Shown here: piece by piece, positions 28,098 to 38,045 of the stretch
Position numbering within the stretch: the stretch's first letter is position 1
Layout of the letters: each line of letters opens with the position of its first letter
Source: Hydrogenophilus sp.
GTDB lineage: Bacteria > Pseudomonadota > Gammaproteobacteria > Burkholderiales > Thiobacillaceae
Reading direction: 5' to 3'
Assembly: GCA_020725265.1 (NCBI GenBank)
Contig: DYFK01000001.1
Location: 330,715-394,714 of the forward strand
DNA: 64,000 bases
The notes under the pieces: generated by a model
The model's input: only the letters and a program-made list of their open reading frames with translations
Database searches by the model: none
Told to the model about the DNA's origin: nothing
Made by a program: the position numbers and the translations under genes

Positions 28098-28391
28098 ATG
28101 AACACCCCCAACCGCCTGCTCCTGACCATCGTCTGCGAAGCCGTGCTGGAGCCCTTTCTGGAGCAGGAATTGCCAGCCCTGGGGGTGACCGGCTACACCA
28201 TCTCCGACGCGCGCGGTCTCGGCAGTCACGGGCGACGCAGTGGCGCCTGGCGCAAGGAAGGCAACATCCGCGTCGAGATCCTGTGCGATCCCGAACTGGC
28301 CGAACGCGTGGCCGAGCACCTGCGCCGGGAATACGAAGCCAACTACGGCCTGCTGATCTTTTCCACGCCGGTGCGGGTACACAGTGCTTGA
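28098..28391 (+). CDS. sbtB: SbtB/CPII-like PII regulator of SbtA
   Basis: This 97-residue PII-like protein has the ferredoxin-type beta-alpha-beta pattern (NRLLLTIVCEAVLEPFLEQEL, GNIRVEILCDPELAERVAEHL) and a T-loop region with GLGSHGRRSGAW. SbtB proteins bind adenyl nucleotides and gate SbtA. The C-terminal Cys-containing loop of some cyanobacterial SbtB proteins is not present. It is the last gene of the operon. Confidence 0.87.
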   Translation: MNTPNRLLLTIVCEAVLEPFLEQELPALGVTGYTISDARGLGSHGRRSGAWRKEGNIRVEILCDPELAERVAEHLRREYEANYGLLIFSTPVRVHSA

Positions 28392-28432
28392 ACCGGGTCC
28401 GGTCTTCACAGCCGGGGTGTCAACCCCGTTTC

Positions 28433-28461
28433 ACGGCCCCGACTCGCGGGGCCGTTTTTTT
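28433..28461 (+). terminator. Rho-independent terminator ending the carboxysome operon
   Basis: A perfect 9-bp stem (ACGGCCCCG / CGGGGCCGT) with loop ACTCG is followed by seven T. A second GC hairpin (CGGGGT / ACCCCG, about 28413-28428) precedes it. Confidence 0.92.
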
Positions 28462-28589
28462 CCGCGCATCCCGGCGGGGCCGTTCCGGCTTCCGAATGGA
28501 TGGTCGCAGCCGACCGACTTGTCCGTCCACGTCGGCTCACGCATGCTTCATGGCTTCATTGGCACGGGGTTGGCCCACGGTAGGTGAAT

Positions 28590-29654
28590 ATGCTCTGGTT
28601 CGTGCTTGGTCTGGTCACGCTGTTGCTGGGCGCCGAACTGTTGGTTCGCGGTGCTTCCCGGCTTTCCCTGTCGTTCGGCATCTCGCCGCTGGTGGTCGGC
28701 CTGACCGTGGTGGCCTTCGGCACCAGCGCGCCGGAACTGGCGGTTTCGGTGCGGTCGTCCTGGACCGGACAGGTCGACATCGCGCTCGGCAACGTCGTCG
28801 GCAGCAATCTGTTCAATACCCTGGTCATTCTCGGCTTGGCCGCGCTGGTGGCGCCGCTGGTGGTGCATCGCCAGGTGATCCGCCAGGAGGTTCCGATCAT
28901 GATCGGCGTCAGTTTCCTACTGTGGGCGCTGGCGCTCGATGGCGGCATCAGTCGCGTCGATGGCCTGTCGATGGCCGGTCTCGCGCTGGTCTACACGGTG
29001 TTCCTGATCCGCCAGAGCCGGCGCGGGAATGGCGCCGCCGACGCGGAGGATGGCGCCCCCCCCAGCTCGCGCTGGGATGCGCACTGGAGCGTGCAGTTGC
29101 TGCTGATCGTGGTCGGCCTGGTTCTGCTGGTGTTGGGCGCGAACTGGCTGGTCGAGGCGGCGGTGGGTTTCGCCCGTCTGCTGGGCGTCAGCGAGCTGAT
29201 CATCGGCCTGACCATCGTCGCCGCCGGCACCTCGCTGCCCGAGGTCGCCACCTCGGTGATGGCGGCGTTGCGCGGTCAGCGCGACATCGCGGTCGGCAAC
29301 GTGGTCGGCAGCAACATTTTCAACATCCTGGTGGTGCTGGGGGTTTCCGCCAGTGTCGCGCCGGCCGCGCTGACGGTGGCGCCGTCACTGCTGGCTTTCG
29401 ACCTGCCGATCATGGTCGCGGTCGCGATCGCCTGTCTGCCGGTGTTCTTCACCGGTTCGTGCGTCGCGCGCTGGGAGGGTGCGATGTTCCTGGCCCTGTA
29501 CGTCGCCTATACGGTCTATCTGATCCTGCATGCCAGCCGGCATGACGCGCTCGACGGCTACGGTCTGGTGATGGGCGGTTTCGTGCTGCCGTTGCTGGCG
29601 GTGACCCTGCTGGTGCTGGCCCGGCGCGAGTGGTCGCGCGGCCGGGCCGGTTGA
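28590..29654 (+). CDS. Calcium/sodium antiporter, CaCA family (YrbG type)
   Basis: This 354-residue inner-membrane protein has about ten helices in two homologous halves, each with an alpha-repeat: VVAFGTSAPELAVSV...GNVVGSNLFNTL and VAAGTSLPEVATSV...GNVVGSNIFNIL. These carry the ion-binding acidic and polar residues of the K+-independent exchangers. ATG at 28590 is preferred; the GTG two codons earlier overlaps the AGGTG site. It follows the carboxysome terminator and is probably a separate unit. Confidence 0.92.
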   Translation: MLWFVLGLVTLLLGAELLVRGASRLSLSFGISPLVVGLTVVAFGTSAPELAVSVRSSWTGQVDIALGNVVGSNLFNTLVILGLAALVAPLVVHRQVIRQEVPIMIGVSFLLWALALDGGISRVDGLSMAGLALVYTVFLIRQSRRGNGAADAEDGAPPSSRWDAHWSVQLLLIVVGLVLLVLGANWLVEAAVGFARLLGVSELIIGLTIVAAGTSLPEVATSVMAALRGQRDIAVGNVVGSNIFNILVVLGVSASVAPAALTVAPSLLAFDLPIMVAVAIACLPVFFTGSCVARWEGAMFLALYVAYTVYLILHASRHDALDGYGLVMGGFVLPLLAVTLLVLARREWSRGRAG

Positions 29655-29664
29655 GCTTCCGGAC

Positions 29665-29684
29665 GGGCGCGAACCGTCGCGCCC
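29665..29684. terminator. GC hairpin between convergent genes
   Basis: A perfect 8-bp stem (GGGCGCGA / TCGCGCCC) with loop ACCG lies between the antiporter and dps stops. There is no T-run, so it is at best a weak or factor-assisted terminator. Confidence 0.35.
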
Positions 29685-29707
29685 GCCGGTCGTCGATCAT
29701 GCGCCGA

Positions 29708-30223
29708 TCATTTCCGGCGCCGTGACTTGGCGGGCGCCGGCGCTGGCGCGGCACCATCCTCCAGCAGCACGCGCAGCATCCAGGCGTTCTTCTCGTGCAC
29801 TTCCATGCGTTGCGTGAGCAGGTCGGCGGTCGGCTGATCGTCGGCGGCGTCGGCCACCTTGAAGGCGGCGCGCGCGGTACGCGCCACGGCCTCCTGGCCG
29901 GCCACCAGTTGGCGGACCATGTCCAGCGCCGACGGCACGCCTTCTTCCTCGTCGATGCTCGACAGTTCCGCGTAACGCTTGTACGAACCCGGCGCCGGAT
30001 GCCCCAGGGCGCGGATGCGCTCGGCGATCATGTCCAGCGCGTTCCACTGTTCGGTGTATTGCAGCATGAACTGGTTGTGCAGCGCCTGGAACATCGGGCC
30101 GGTGACGTTCCAGTGGAAGTTGTGGGTCTTGAGATACAAGATGTAACTGTCGGCGAGAACCCTGGACAGGCTGTCCGCGATCTTGGCGCGGTCCTTGTCG
30201 CTGATGCCGATATCGATGGCCAT
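29708..30223 (-). CDS. dps: Dps ferritin-like DNA-protection protein
   Basis: This 171-residue protein forms Dps dodecamers that oxidise and store iron and protect DNA. The inter-subunit ferroxidase motif is seen in KTHNFHWNVTGPMF...LHNQFMLQYTEQW. The C-terminal tail (PAPAKSRRRK) is basic and could bind DNA. MAIDIGISDKD at 30223 follows AAAGGGAAC, which fixes the start. It is divergent from bfd/bfr, giving an iron-handling neighbourhood. Confidence 0.92.
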   Translation of the reverse strand: MAIDIGISDKDRAKIADSLSRVLADSYILYLKTHNFHWNVTGPMFQALHNQFMLQYTEQWNALDMIAERIRALGHPAPGSYKRYAELSSIDEEEGVPSALDMVRQLVAGQEAVARTARAAFKVADAADDQPTADLLTQRMEVHEKNAWMLRVLLEDGAAPAPAPAKSRRRK

Positions 30224-30307
30224 GATGTTCCCTTTCGTCTGGTTGGTTGAAGTCGGGCCCGTGCCAGGCCCTGACCATTTCAAGATACCATGGCGACATC
30301 CATGTGT

Positions 30308-30322
30308 TGACAACCATTCTCA
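30308..30322 (+). promoter_or_regulatory. Fur-box-like site upstream of bfd
   Basis: TGACAAC-C-ATTCTCA matches the 7-1-7 Fur consensus TGATAAT-N-ATTATCA at 11 of 14 arm positions. It lies in the dps-bfd intergenic region, about 40 bases before the bfd start. Iron-responsive control of bfd is common. Confidence 0.6.
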
Positions 30323-30362
30323 TTTACAAAAGAATACCGACACCGTTCAGGAGGATGAAGTC

Positions 30363-30560
30363 ATGTATGTCTGTGTCTGTCAGGCCGTCACCGAGCGGCA
30401 AGTGCGTGAAGCGATCGATTGTGGCGTCAGTTCCCTGCGTGGTTTGCGCGAGCAACTGGGGGTGGCGTCCGAATGCGGACGTTGCGCGCGTTGCGCGCAC
30501 GGCATTCTCAAGGAATGCCGCGATTGCCCGCGCGCCGAATCCGAAGACCGCGCCCACTGA
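30363..30560 (+). CDS. bfd: Bacterioferritin-associated ferredoxin Bfd
   Basis: This 65-residue [2Fe-2S] protein delivers electrons to bacterioferritin to release stored iron. The four cluster cysteines are Cys4, Cys6, Cys38 and Cys41 ([10 protein letters not shown] and ECGRCARC). A strong AGGAGG at 30349-30354 fixes the ATG. bfr follows on the same strand after 217 bases. Confidence 0.93.
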   Translation: MYVCVCQAVTERQVREAIDCGVSSLRGLREQLGVASECGRCARCAHGILKECRDCPRAESEDRAH

Positions 30561-30777
30561 TTGCGCCCGGTCGGCCGCGCGCGCCCCGCGCGATCCCTCT
30601 CATTCCCGCCATTCCGGTCGCGCCGACCGGCGCCGAATTCCGCATAATGTCGCCAGGACACCGGTTCTCCGGTGTCCCGGTTTCCCAGCCAGCTCCGGCA
30701 AGCCAGAAGCCTTCCGCGTGGACGCCACCCGGTGCGTTCGCGATCGTTTTTTCTTTTTTCGACGAGGAGAGCGCGGC

Positions 30778-31257
30778 ATGAAAGGCGACAAGAAAGTCAT
30801 CCAGTATCTGAACAAGGCCCTGACGGTCGAACTGACCGCGATCAACCAGTATTTCCTGCATGCCCGCATGTACAAGAACTGGGGCCTGGCGGCCCTGGGC
30901 AAGCACGAGTACGAGGAGTCGATCGAGGAAATGCATCACGCCGACAAGCTGATCGAGCGCATCCTGTTCCTGGAAGGTCTGCCCAACCTCCAGGATCTCG
31001 GCAAGCTGTTGATCGGCGAGAACGTGCCCGAATGCCTGGCTTGCGACCTCAAGCTGGAACAGGGTGGCCGCGCCCTCTACCTGGAGGCGATCGCGCATTG
31101 CGAATCGGTGCGTGATTACGTCTCGCGCGAAATCCTGGAAGGCATCCTGTCGGATACCGAGGAACACATCGATTACCTGGAAACCCAGCTCGATCTGGTC
31201 GAGAAGCTGGGCATCCAGAACTATCTGCAAAGCGCCATGGGCGAACTGGCCGAGTGA
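30778..31257 (+). CDS. bfr: Bacterioferritin
   Basis: This 159-residue haem-containing ferritin stores iron in a 24-mer. The family residues are in their usual places: ferroxidase Glu18, Glu51, His54 and Glu94-type residues, Glu127/His130-type residues in [10 protein letters not shown], and haem ligand Met52 in EEMHHAD. GAGGAG precedes the ATG at 30778. The gap 30561-30777 holds no gene; a partial hairpin (CACCGGTTCTCCGGTG) is visible near 30660. Confidence 0.95.
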   Translation: MKGDKKVIQYLNKALTVELTAINQYFLHARMYKNWGLAALGKHEYEESIEEMHHADKLIERILFLEGLPNLQDLGKLLIGENVPECLACDLKLEQGGRALYLEAIAHCESVRDYVSREILEGILSDTEEHIDYLETQLDLVEKLGIQNYLQSAMGELAE

Positions 31258-31401
31258 GCGCGGAGGTCGGCGCGGACGCGCCGGCCTGAAACATCTGTAG
31301 CAACCGGCAATGGTCCGGAAATACCATGCTTACCGGGCGGCCCCAGAGTGACCACACCCGTCGCGCATTCCCGCGTGGCGGGGTCTCTCCAGGAGCCCAT
31401 C

Positions 31402-31842
31402 ATGAAATCATCCGTAATCCTGAAAACCCTGACCTTGTGCGCGGTTCTGGCCTCGGCCGCCGGTCCGGCCATGGCCGATGGTCGCGCCTGTCCGCTCGAT
31501 TCGGCGGCACCGGCCGCGCGCGCGCCGGCGCCGGCTTTCGACATCGAGGCCGCCTTGCGCGAAGGTCGCGTCACGCCCTATCAGGCCGGCCAGATGCTGC
31601 GCCGGCAATGGGAAGTCGAGCAGATGCGGCGCGGGTTCGCCGAAGCCGGGCCGTTGCCGGGCCGGGCCGGCAACGCCGCTTCGGCGCGTGGCTGTGATCT
31701 CGCCGCCAACCTGGCGCCGCTCGGCGAACTGGCGGTGGCCGGCATGGCCAACGGCGCGCGCGTGGCCACCACGGTGATGCACGCGCTGCTGCGCGAGGCC
31801 GATCGGCTTACTCGCGAACAGGCGGCGGACGAGTATTTCTGA
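31402..31842 (+). CDS. Small secreted protein, unknown
   Basis: This 146-residue protein has a signal peptide (MKSSVILKTLTLCAVLASAAGPAMA then DGRACP). The mature part is Ala/Arg-rich with two Cys and a helical segment EAALREGRVTPYQAGQMLRR (resembling a basal SHOCT-like or bundle helix). CCAGGAGC precedes the ATG at 31402. I do not recognise a family. It converges on recX with 17 bases between. Confidence 0.65.
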   Translation: MKSSVILKTLTLCAVLASAAGPAMADGRACPLDSAAPAARAPAPAFDIEAALREGRVTPYQAGQMLRRQWEVEQMRRGFAEAGPLPGRAGNAASARGCDLAANLAPLGELAVAGMANGARVATTVMHALLREADRLTREQAADEYF

Positions 31843-31859
31843 GCGTCCGCAAGACTGGT

Positions 31860-32300
31860 TCACCGCTCCCAGTCGTCGCCGGCGCCGGCGACGACGCGCC
31901 TGACCACTTCGGCCGGAAAACCGCGCGCCGCCAGAAAGCGCATCTGGCGGGCGCGCTCGGCGGCATCGGCCGGCGCCCGGTCGAACTTCTTGCGCCAGAC
32001 CGCGCGCGCGGCGTCGATATCGGCGGCGCGCGCGTCCGCCAGCACTTCCGTGGCGACCGCGTCGGCCACGCCCTTTTCCCGCAATTCGGCTTTCAGACGG
32101 ACGCTGCCATGGCGGCCCGCGCGGCTGTGCGCGAGGGCCTCGGCGTAACGCCGGTCGGACAGCAGGTTTTCGCGTTCCAGGTCGTCGAGCAGGGCGGCGA
32201 TCTCGTCGTCGTCGCCGTGTCCCGCCAGCTTGCGCGCCAGCTCGGCGCGACTGTGTTCGCGCCGAGCCAGCAGGTTGAGCGCGCGCGCGCGCGCGGTCAT
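31860..32300 (-). CDS. recX: RecA regulatory protein RecX
   Basis: This 146-residue all-helical protein modulates RecA filaments. It has the three-helix repeats of Rec[43 protein letters not shown] and [17 protein letters not shown]. It starts eight bases after the recA stop and is co-transcribed with it, the usual arrangement. Confidence 0.92.
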   Translation of the reverse strand: MTARARALNLLARREHSRAELARKLAGHGDDDEIAALLDDLERENLLSDRRYAEALAHSRAGRHGSVRLKAELREKGVADAVATEVLADARAADIDAARAVWRKKFDRAPADAAERARQMRFLAARGFPAEVVRRVVAGAGDDWER

Positions 32301-32307
32301 CGGTCGA

Positions 32308-33330
<1,023 letters not shown>

Positions 33331-33361
33331 GTCGTTGTCCTCCAGAAAAGTCCTGTGATTA

Positions 33362-33853
33362 TCACACGAGCGCCAGCATCTCCCGGAGCGCCAGTCGCAC
33401 CGACTGGGCGCGTACCTGGCGGCGATCGCCGGCGAAATGATGGTGGGCCCGGAGCCGGCGACCATCGGCCAGCGCCCAGGCGAAACAGACCGTGCCCACC
33501 GGCTTGTCCGGGCTACCGCCGCCGGGGCCGGCGATGCCGGTGATGGCGAAGGCGGCGTCGGCGCGGCTGGCGCGCAGGGCGCCCTCGGCCATTTCGGCGG
33601 CGGTTTCCGGACTGACCGCGCCAAACGCGGCCAGGGTTTCCGCGCGCACGCCGAGCAGTTCGGTCTTGGCCTCGTTGCTGTAGGTGACGAAGCCGCGTTC
33701 GAACCAGGCCGAGCTGCCGGCGATGGCGGTGATCGCCTGCGCCGCCCAGCCACCGGTGCAGGATTCCGCGCAGGCCAGCCGCCAGCCGCGCGCGGCCAGC
33801 GCGGCGCCGAGTTCGGCGGCCACGGTTTCCAGTTCGTCCTGGCTCACAGCCAT
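33362..33853 (-). CDS. pncC: Nicotinamide-nucleotide amidase PncC (CinA C-terminal type)
   Basis: This 163-residue enzyme deamidates NMN to nicotinate mononucleotide. Seen are [17 protein letters not shown], the catalytic region [30 protein letters not shown] and [19 protein letters not shown]. It is the stand-alone CinA C-terminal domain. Its ATG at 33853 overlaps the pgpA end by ten bases. Confidence 0.94.
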   Translation of the reverse strand: MAVSQDELETVAAELGAALAARGWRLACAESCTGGWAAQAITAIAGSSAWFERGFVTYSNEAKTELLGVRAETLAAFGAVSPETAAEMAEGALRASRADAAFAITGIAGPGGGSPDKPVGTVCFAWALADGRRLRAHHHFAGDRRQVRAQSVRLALREMLALV

Positions 33854-34332
33854 GTCGTCAGCCCCCACAGGCAGAGGATCGCGTAACCGGCCGCGAGCAC
33901 GTCGTCGAGCATGACGCCGAAGCCACCGGGCACGCGCGCGTCGAACCAGCCGATCGGAAACGGTTTCCAGATGTCGAACAGCCGGAACAGCGCGAAGGCC
34001 AGCAGCCAGCCCCACCAGGTCGCCGGCGCGAACGGCAACACCATCAGGAAGGCGGCGATCTCGTCCCAGACCATGCCGCCGTGGTCGGGGACGCCGAGCG
34101 CGCGGCCGGTGACGTCGCAGGCCCAGACGCCGACGGCCAGGAACAGCGCGATCCATGGCCAGTACAACGCGCTGTCGGCGAGCAGCCAGTACAGCGGCAG
34201 CGCGACCAGCGTGCCGACCGTGCCGGGCGCCTTCGGCGACAGCCCGGAGCCGAAGCCGAGAGCGATGAAATGCGCCGGGTGCGCGAGCAGGAAGCGCGGG
34301 CCGGGTCGGGGATCAGGCGCCGAAGTGGTCAT
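33844..34332 (-). CDS. pgpA: Phosphatidylglycerophosphatase A
   Basis: This 162-residue membrane enzyme dephosphorylates phosphatidylglycerol phosphate. Seen are GFGSGLSPKAPGTVGTL, VWDEIAAFLMVLP and LFRLFDIWKPFPIGWFD, with four hydrophobic segments. The ATG at 34332 follows GAGGAA at good spacing; a longer reading starts at 34362. It overlaps thiL by 20 bases. Confidence 0.93.
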   Translation of the reverse strand: MTTSAPDPRPGPRFLLAHPAHFIALGFGSGLSPKAPGTVGTLVALPLYWLLADSALYWPWIALFLAVGVWACDVTGRALGVPDHGGMVWDEIAAFLMVLPFAPATWWGWLLAFALFRLFDIWKPFPIGWFDARVPGGFGVMLDDVLAAGYAILCLWGLTTWL

Positions 34333-35269
34333 AGCCGCGTTCCTCGATGGCGATGGCGCCACCGTCGGCGGCCAGCAGGGAGAGGCCAGAGCCGGCCTCG
34401 ATCCGGCCGATCCGGGTCACGGCGACGCCGGTGGCCGCGCCGGCATCGAGGATGGCCGGGCGGCATCCCGGCGGCGCCGTGAAGCACAGTTCGTAATCGT
34501 CGCCGCCGGCCAGCAGGCAGTGCCGGGCCAGCGCGGTTTCGACGCCGGCCAGGGCCGGATGCGCCGGCAGACGCGCCAGTTCGACGCGGGCGCCGACGCC
34601 ACTGCGGGCCAGGATATGGCCGAGATCGGCGAGCAGGCCGTCGGACAGGTCGATGGCGGCATGCGCCAGCCCGGTCAGGGCGAGACCGAGGTCGACGCGC
34701 GGTTCCGGCCGGTGCAGACGGGCAAGGCAGTCGACGGAGTCGGTGGCGGTCAGCGTCAGCTCGCCGCGCAGGCCGGCGAGCCCGAGCGCGGCGCCACCGA
34801 GCTCGCCGGACACCCAGATGTCGTCGCCCGGGCGCGCGGCGTCGCGGCGCAGGGCGTCGGCGGGCGCGACCTCGCCGAGGATGGTGACGCTCAGGGCGAG
34901 CGGACCGCGCGTGGTGTCGCCACCGACCAGATCGACCCGGAAACGCTCGGCCAACGCGAAAAAGCCCCGGCTGAAGGCATCCAGCCAGGCTTCGTCGGCC
35001 GCCGGCAGCGCCAGCGCCAGCGTCGCCCAGCGCGGCCGCGCGCCCATGGCGGCGAGATCGGACAGGTTGACCGCGAGGGTTTTATGGCCGAGGCCGCCGG
35101 GGTCGGTGTCGGCGAAGAAATGCCGGTCGGCGAGCAGCATGTCGGTGGACACCACCAGATGCCGGCCGGGGCTGGGCGCCAGCAGGGCGGCATCGTCGCC
35201 GACACCGAGCACGGCGCCGGCGGCCGGCCGGGTGAAGTGGCGGGCGATCAGTTCGAACTCGGAGGGCAT
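34313..35269 (-). CDS. thiL: Thiamine-monophosphate kinase
   Basis: This 318-residue enzyme makes thiamine diphosphate. Seen are MPSEFELIARHF, GVGDDAALL, VSTDMLLADRHF, the ATP-binding GDTTRGPLALS and DLSDGLLADLGH. It belongs to the PurM-like family. It overlaps pgpA and lies 22 bases after nusB. Confidence 0.95.
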   Translation of the reverse strand: MPSEFELIARHFTRPAAGAVLGVGDDAALLAPSPGRHLVVSTDMLLADRHFFADTDPGGLGHKTLAVNLSDLAAMGARPRWATLALALPAADEAWLDAFSRGFFALAERFRVDLVGGDTTRGPLALSVTILGEVAPADALRRDAARPGDDIWVSGELGGAALGLAGLRGELTLTATDSVDCLARLHRPEPRVDLGLALTGLAHAAIDLSDGLLADLGHILARSGVGARVELARLPAHPALAGVETALARHCLLAGGDDYELCFTAPPGCRPAILDAGAATGVAVTRIGRIEAGSGLSLLAADGGAIAIEERGYDHFGA

Positions 35270-35291
35270 CGTCGAATGCCGCCGGGCGGAA

Positions 35292-35786
35292 TCAGGCGCC
35301 GCCGCGCGCGGCTTCGATCTCGACCTGGCGGGTGGCCTGGGCGAGCTTGTCGAGCACGCCGTTGATGAACTTGTGGCCGTCGGTGCCGCCGTAGCGCTTG
35401 CCCAGTTCGACCGCTTCGTTGATGCAGACCTTGTACGGCACGTTCAGGCTGTGCCCGAGTTCGTAGGCGCCGATCAGCAGGATGGCGTGCTCGATCGGCG
35501 ACAGTTCGGCGACCGGGCGGTCCAGATGCGGCGTCAGCGCCTCGTCGAGGGCGTCGGCATGGCGCAGGACGCCGGCGAGCAGTTCGCCGAGCAGTCCGGC
35601 ATGCGGTTTGACGGTGCCGTCGCCGGCCTCGATTTCCTCGGGCTCGGCGTTTTCCGCCTGGACCAGCAGGCTGGCATAGTCCCCGCCCGCGACCAGCCAC
35701 TGATAGACCACGCGCATCGCGCGTTCGCGCGCGACCCGGCGCGGCGACGGTCCCTTCGACGGTTTGCGTTGCGTGGACGGATTCAT
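35292..35786 (-). CDS. nusB: Transcription antitermination factor NusB
   Basis: This 164-residue helical protein, with NusE, binds boxA of rRNA leaders. Seen are the N-terminal [63 protein letters not shown]. The ATG at 35786 overlaps the ribH stop by four bases, the classic ribH-nusB arrangement. Confidence 0.95.
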   Translation of the reverse strand: MNPSTQRKPSKGPSPRRVARERAMRVVYQWLVAGGDYASLLVQAENAEPEEIEAGDGTVKPHAGLLGELLAGVLRHADALDEALTPHLDRPVAELSPIEHAILLIGAYELGHSLNVPYKVCINEAVELGKRYGGTDGHKFINGVLDKLAQATRQVEIEAARGGA

Positions 35787-36250
35787 AGCGCCTTCAACAG
35801 ATGCGCCATTTCGATGGCGCACAGCGCGGCGTCGCGGCCCTTCTCGGTCATGCGCGAGGTCGCCTGGTGGTCGGTGTTGGTGGTGAGCACGCCGTTGGCG
35901 ATGGGCACGCCGGTATCCAGGGTGGCGCGGGTGATGCCGGACGCCATCTCGTTGGAGACCACCTCGAAATGGTAGGTATCGCCGCGGATGACGGCGCCGA
36001 GCGCGACCAGCGCGTCGAATTTTCCGGATTCCGCCATCTTCCTGAGGATCAGAGGCAACTCCAGCGCGCCCGGGGCGGTGGCCAGGACGATGTCCTTCTC
36101 GGCGACGCCGGCCTTGGCCAACGCGGCGACGGCGGCGGACAGCAGGCCCTCGCAGACGTCGAGGTTGAAGCGGCTCATGGCGATGCCGATGCGCAGGCCC
36201 TTGCCGTCGAGGTTGGGCTGGATTTCGTGGATGTCGTCGTAGCGGGCCAT
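35783..36250 (-). CDS. ribH: 6,7-dimethyl-8-ribityllumazine synthase
   Basis: This 155-residue enzyme condenses the pyrimidinedione with dihydroxybutanone phosphate in riboflavin synthesis. Seen are [37 protein letters not shown] and TTNTDHQA. It lies one base after ribBA. Confidence 0.96.
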   Translation of the reverse strand: MARYDDIHEIQPNLDGKGLRIGIAMSRFNLDVCEGLLSAAVAALAKAGVAEKDIVLATAPGALELPLILRKMAESGKFDALVALGAVIRGDTYHFEVVSNEMASGITRATLDTGVPIANGVLTTNTDHQATSRMTEKGRDAALCAIEMAHLLKAL

Positions 36251-36251
36251 G

Positions 36252-37355
36252 TCAGTTTCCTTCCTGTTCCAGATAACCGGTCACTTCCAGTCCGAAGCCG
36301 TCCATGGCCGGCATCTTGCGGGGGGTGGCCAGCAGCTTCATCTTGCCGACGCCGAGATCGCGCAGGATCTGTGCGCCGGTGCCGTAATTGCGCAGGTCGA
36401 ACTTGCGCGCCGGCGCGGCGGTTTCCGGCGGCAGCGCGCGCGCGGCCAGATCGTCGGCGGTTTCCGGCCGGTGCAGCAGGACGATGGCGCCGGCCTGGTC
36501 GCCGGCGTCGGCGATCAGCCGCAGCGCGCGCGGCACCGAGTAGGCGTGGCCGCCGCCGCCGGTTTCCAGCACGTCGAGCAGCGACACCGGCTCATGCACG
36601 CGCACCAAGGTTTCCGCGTCGGCGCGGATGTCGCCGCGGGTCAGCGCCAGGTGCGTGGCGCGACTGACCTTGTCGCGGTAGACGCACATCCGGAACGGGC
36701 CGAACGGCGTCTCGATGGCGCGTTCGCCGACCCGTTCGACCAGGCTTTCATTGGCCGCGCGGTAGTGGATCAGGTCGGCGATGGCGCCGATCTTGAGGCC
36801 GTGCTCACGACCGAATTCGATCAGGTCCGGCAGCCTGGCCATGGTGCCGTCTTCCTTGAGGATTTCGCAGATCACGGCGGCCGGTTCCAGGCCGGCCATG
36901 GCGGCGAGATCGCAGCCGGCCTCGGTATGGCCGGCGCGCACCAGCACGCCGCCTTCCTGCGCGCGCAGCGGGAAGATGTGACCGGGCTGGATGATGTCGG
37001 TCGACCTGGCGTGCTTGGCCACCGCCGCCTGGATGGTGACCGCGCGGTCGGCCGCCGAGATGCCGGTGGTGACCCCCTCGGCCGCCTCGATCGAGACCGT
37101 GAAGGCGGTGCCGTGCGGGGTCTGGTTGTCGCTGACCATCTGCTTCAGGCCGAGCTGGCGGCAGCGCGCGTCGGTCAGGGTCAGGCAGACCAGGCCGCGG
37201 GCGTGGCGGACCATGAAGTTGATGGCTTCCGGCGTGACGTGTTCGGCGGCCATGACCAGATCGCCTTCATTCTCGCGGTCTTCCTCGTCGACCAGGATGA
37301 CCATGCCGCCGGCCTTCAGCTCGGCGACGATTTCTTCGATGGGGGCGAGGCTCAT
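36252..37355 (-). CDS. ribB: 3,4-dihydroxybutanone-4-phosphate synthase with degenerate GTP cyclohydrolase II domain
   Basis: This 367-residue protein has an intact N-terminal RibB domain ([21 protein letters not shown] is the active-site region, [16 protein letters not shown] further on). The C-terminal RibA-like half keeps length and part of the fold, but the zinc-binding cysteines of the cyclohydrolase (CRCDC-type cluster) are missing; the region reads [19 protein letters not shown]. It probably makes only the dihydroxybutanone precursor, and a separate ribA is needed. This hybrid is known in betaproteobacteria. It overlaps ribE by one base. Confidence 0.9.
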   Translation of the reverse strand: MSLAPIEEIVAELKAGGMVILVDEEDRENEGDLVMAAEHVTPEAINFMVRHARGLVCLTLTDARCRQLGLKQMVSDNQTPHGTAFTVSIEAAEGVTTGISAADRAVTIQAAVAKHARSTDIIQPGHIFPLRAQEGGVLVRAGHTEAGCDLAAMAGLEPAAVICEILKEDGTMARLPDLIEFGREHGLKIGAIADLIHYRAANESLVERVGERAIETPFGPFRMCVYRDKVSRATHLALTRGDIRADAETLVRVHEPVSLLDVLETGGGGHAYSVPRALRLIADAGDQAGAIVLLHRPETADDLAARALPPETAAPARKFDLRNYGTGAQILRDLGVGKMKLLATPRKMPAMDGFGLEVTGYLEQEGN

Positions 37356-37975
37356 CAGTCTTTGTCCTGTTCTTGCATGTAGTTCAGCAGGCGGTCGGCG
37401 TAGCGGGCCAGCATGTCGGCTTCCAGGTTGACGCGGGCGCCCGGCTGGAGGTCGCGCAGCATGGTCTGTTCCAGCGTGTGCGGGATCAGGTTGATCGAGA
37501 ATTCCAGGCCCTGGACCCGGTTCACCGTCAGCGAGACGCCGTTGACCGCGATCGAGCCCTTGGCCGCCAGATAGCGGCCAAGCGCCGCCGGCGCGCGCAG
37601 GTCCAGGCGCCAGCTGCCGTCGTCCTGACCGGCCACCGGCGCGAACCGGACCACCTCGCCGACGCCGTCGACGTGGCCGGACACCAGATGGCCGCCGAGT
37701 CGGTCGGACAGGCGCATGGCCTTCTCCAGATTGACCGCGTCGCCAGGGGTGTAGCCGATGGTGCAGGAGAAGGTTTCACCGGAGACGTCGACGCCGAAGC
37801 TGTCGGCGGTCTTTTCGACCACGGTCAGGCAGACGCCGTTGCAGGCGATGGAATCGCCGAGGCCGACGTCGGCCAGGTCGAGGCCGGCCGCCGCGATGGT
37901 GACGCGGGCGTCGCCGCCGGCGCTTTCGACAAGATGGGATACGCGGCCGACGGCCTGGATGATGCCGGTGAACAT
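37355..37975 (-). CDS. ribE: Riboflavin synthase alpha chain
   Basis: This 206-residue enzyme dismutates two lumazines to riboflavin. The two tandem barrels start MFTGIIQAVGRV and ENLEKAMRLSDRLGGHLVSGHVDGVG-type (partly given), with GVSLTVNRV in the second. It is followed one base-overlapped by ribBA. No FMN riboswitch is evident in the 70-base gap to ribD. Confidence 0.95.
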   Translation of the reverse strand: MFTGIIQAVGRVSHLVESAGGDARVTIAAAGLDLADVGLGDSIACNGVCLTVVEKTADSFGVDVSGETFSCTIGYTPGDAVNLEKAMRLSDRLGGHLVSGHVDGVGEVVRFAPVAGQDDGSWRLDLRAPAALGRYLAAKGSIAVNGVSLTVNRVQGLEFSINLIPHTLEQTMLRDLQPGARVNLEADMLARYADRLLNYMQEQDKD

Positions 37976-38045
37976 GAAGGTGTCCTGCTGGAATGAAAAG
38001 CGGAAAGCTGGCGAGAACCGGTGATTCTACCCCACTACGCCGGCG

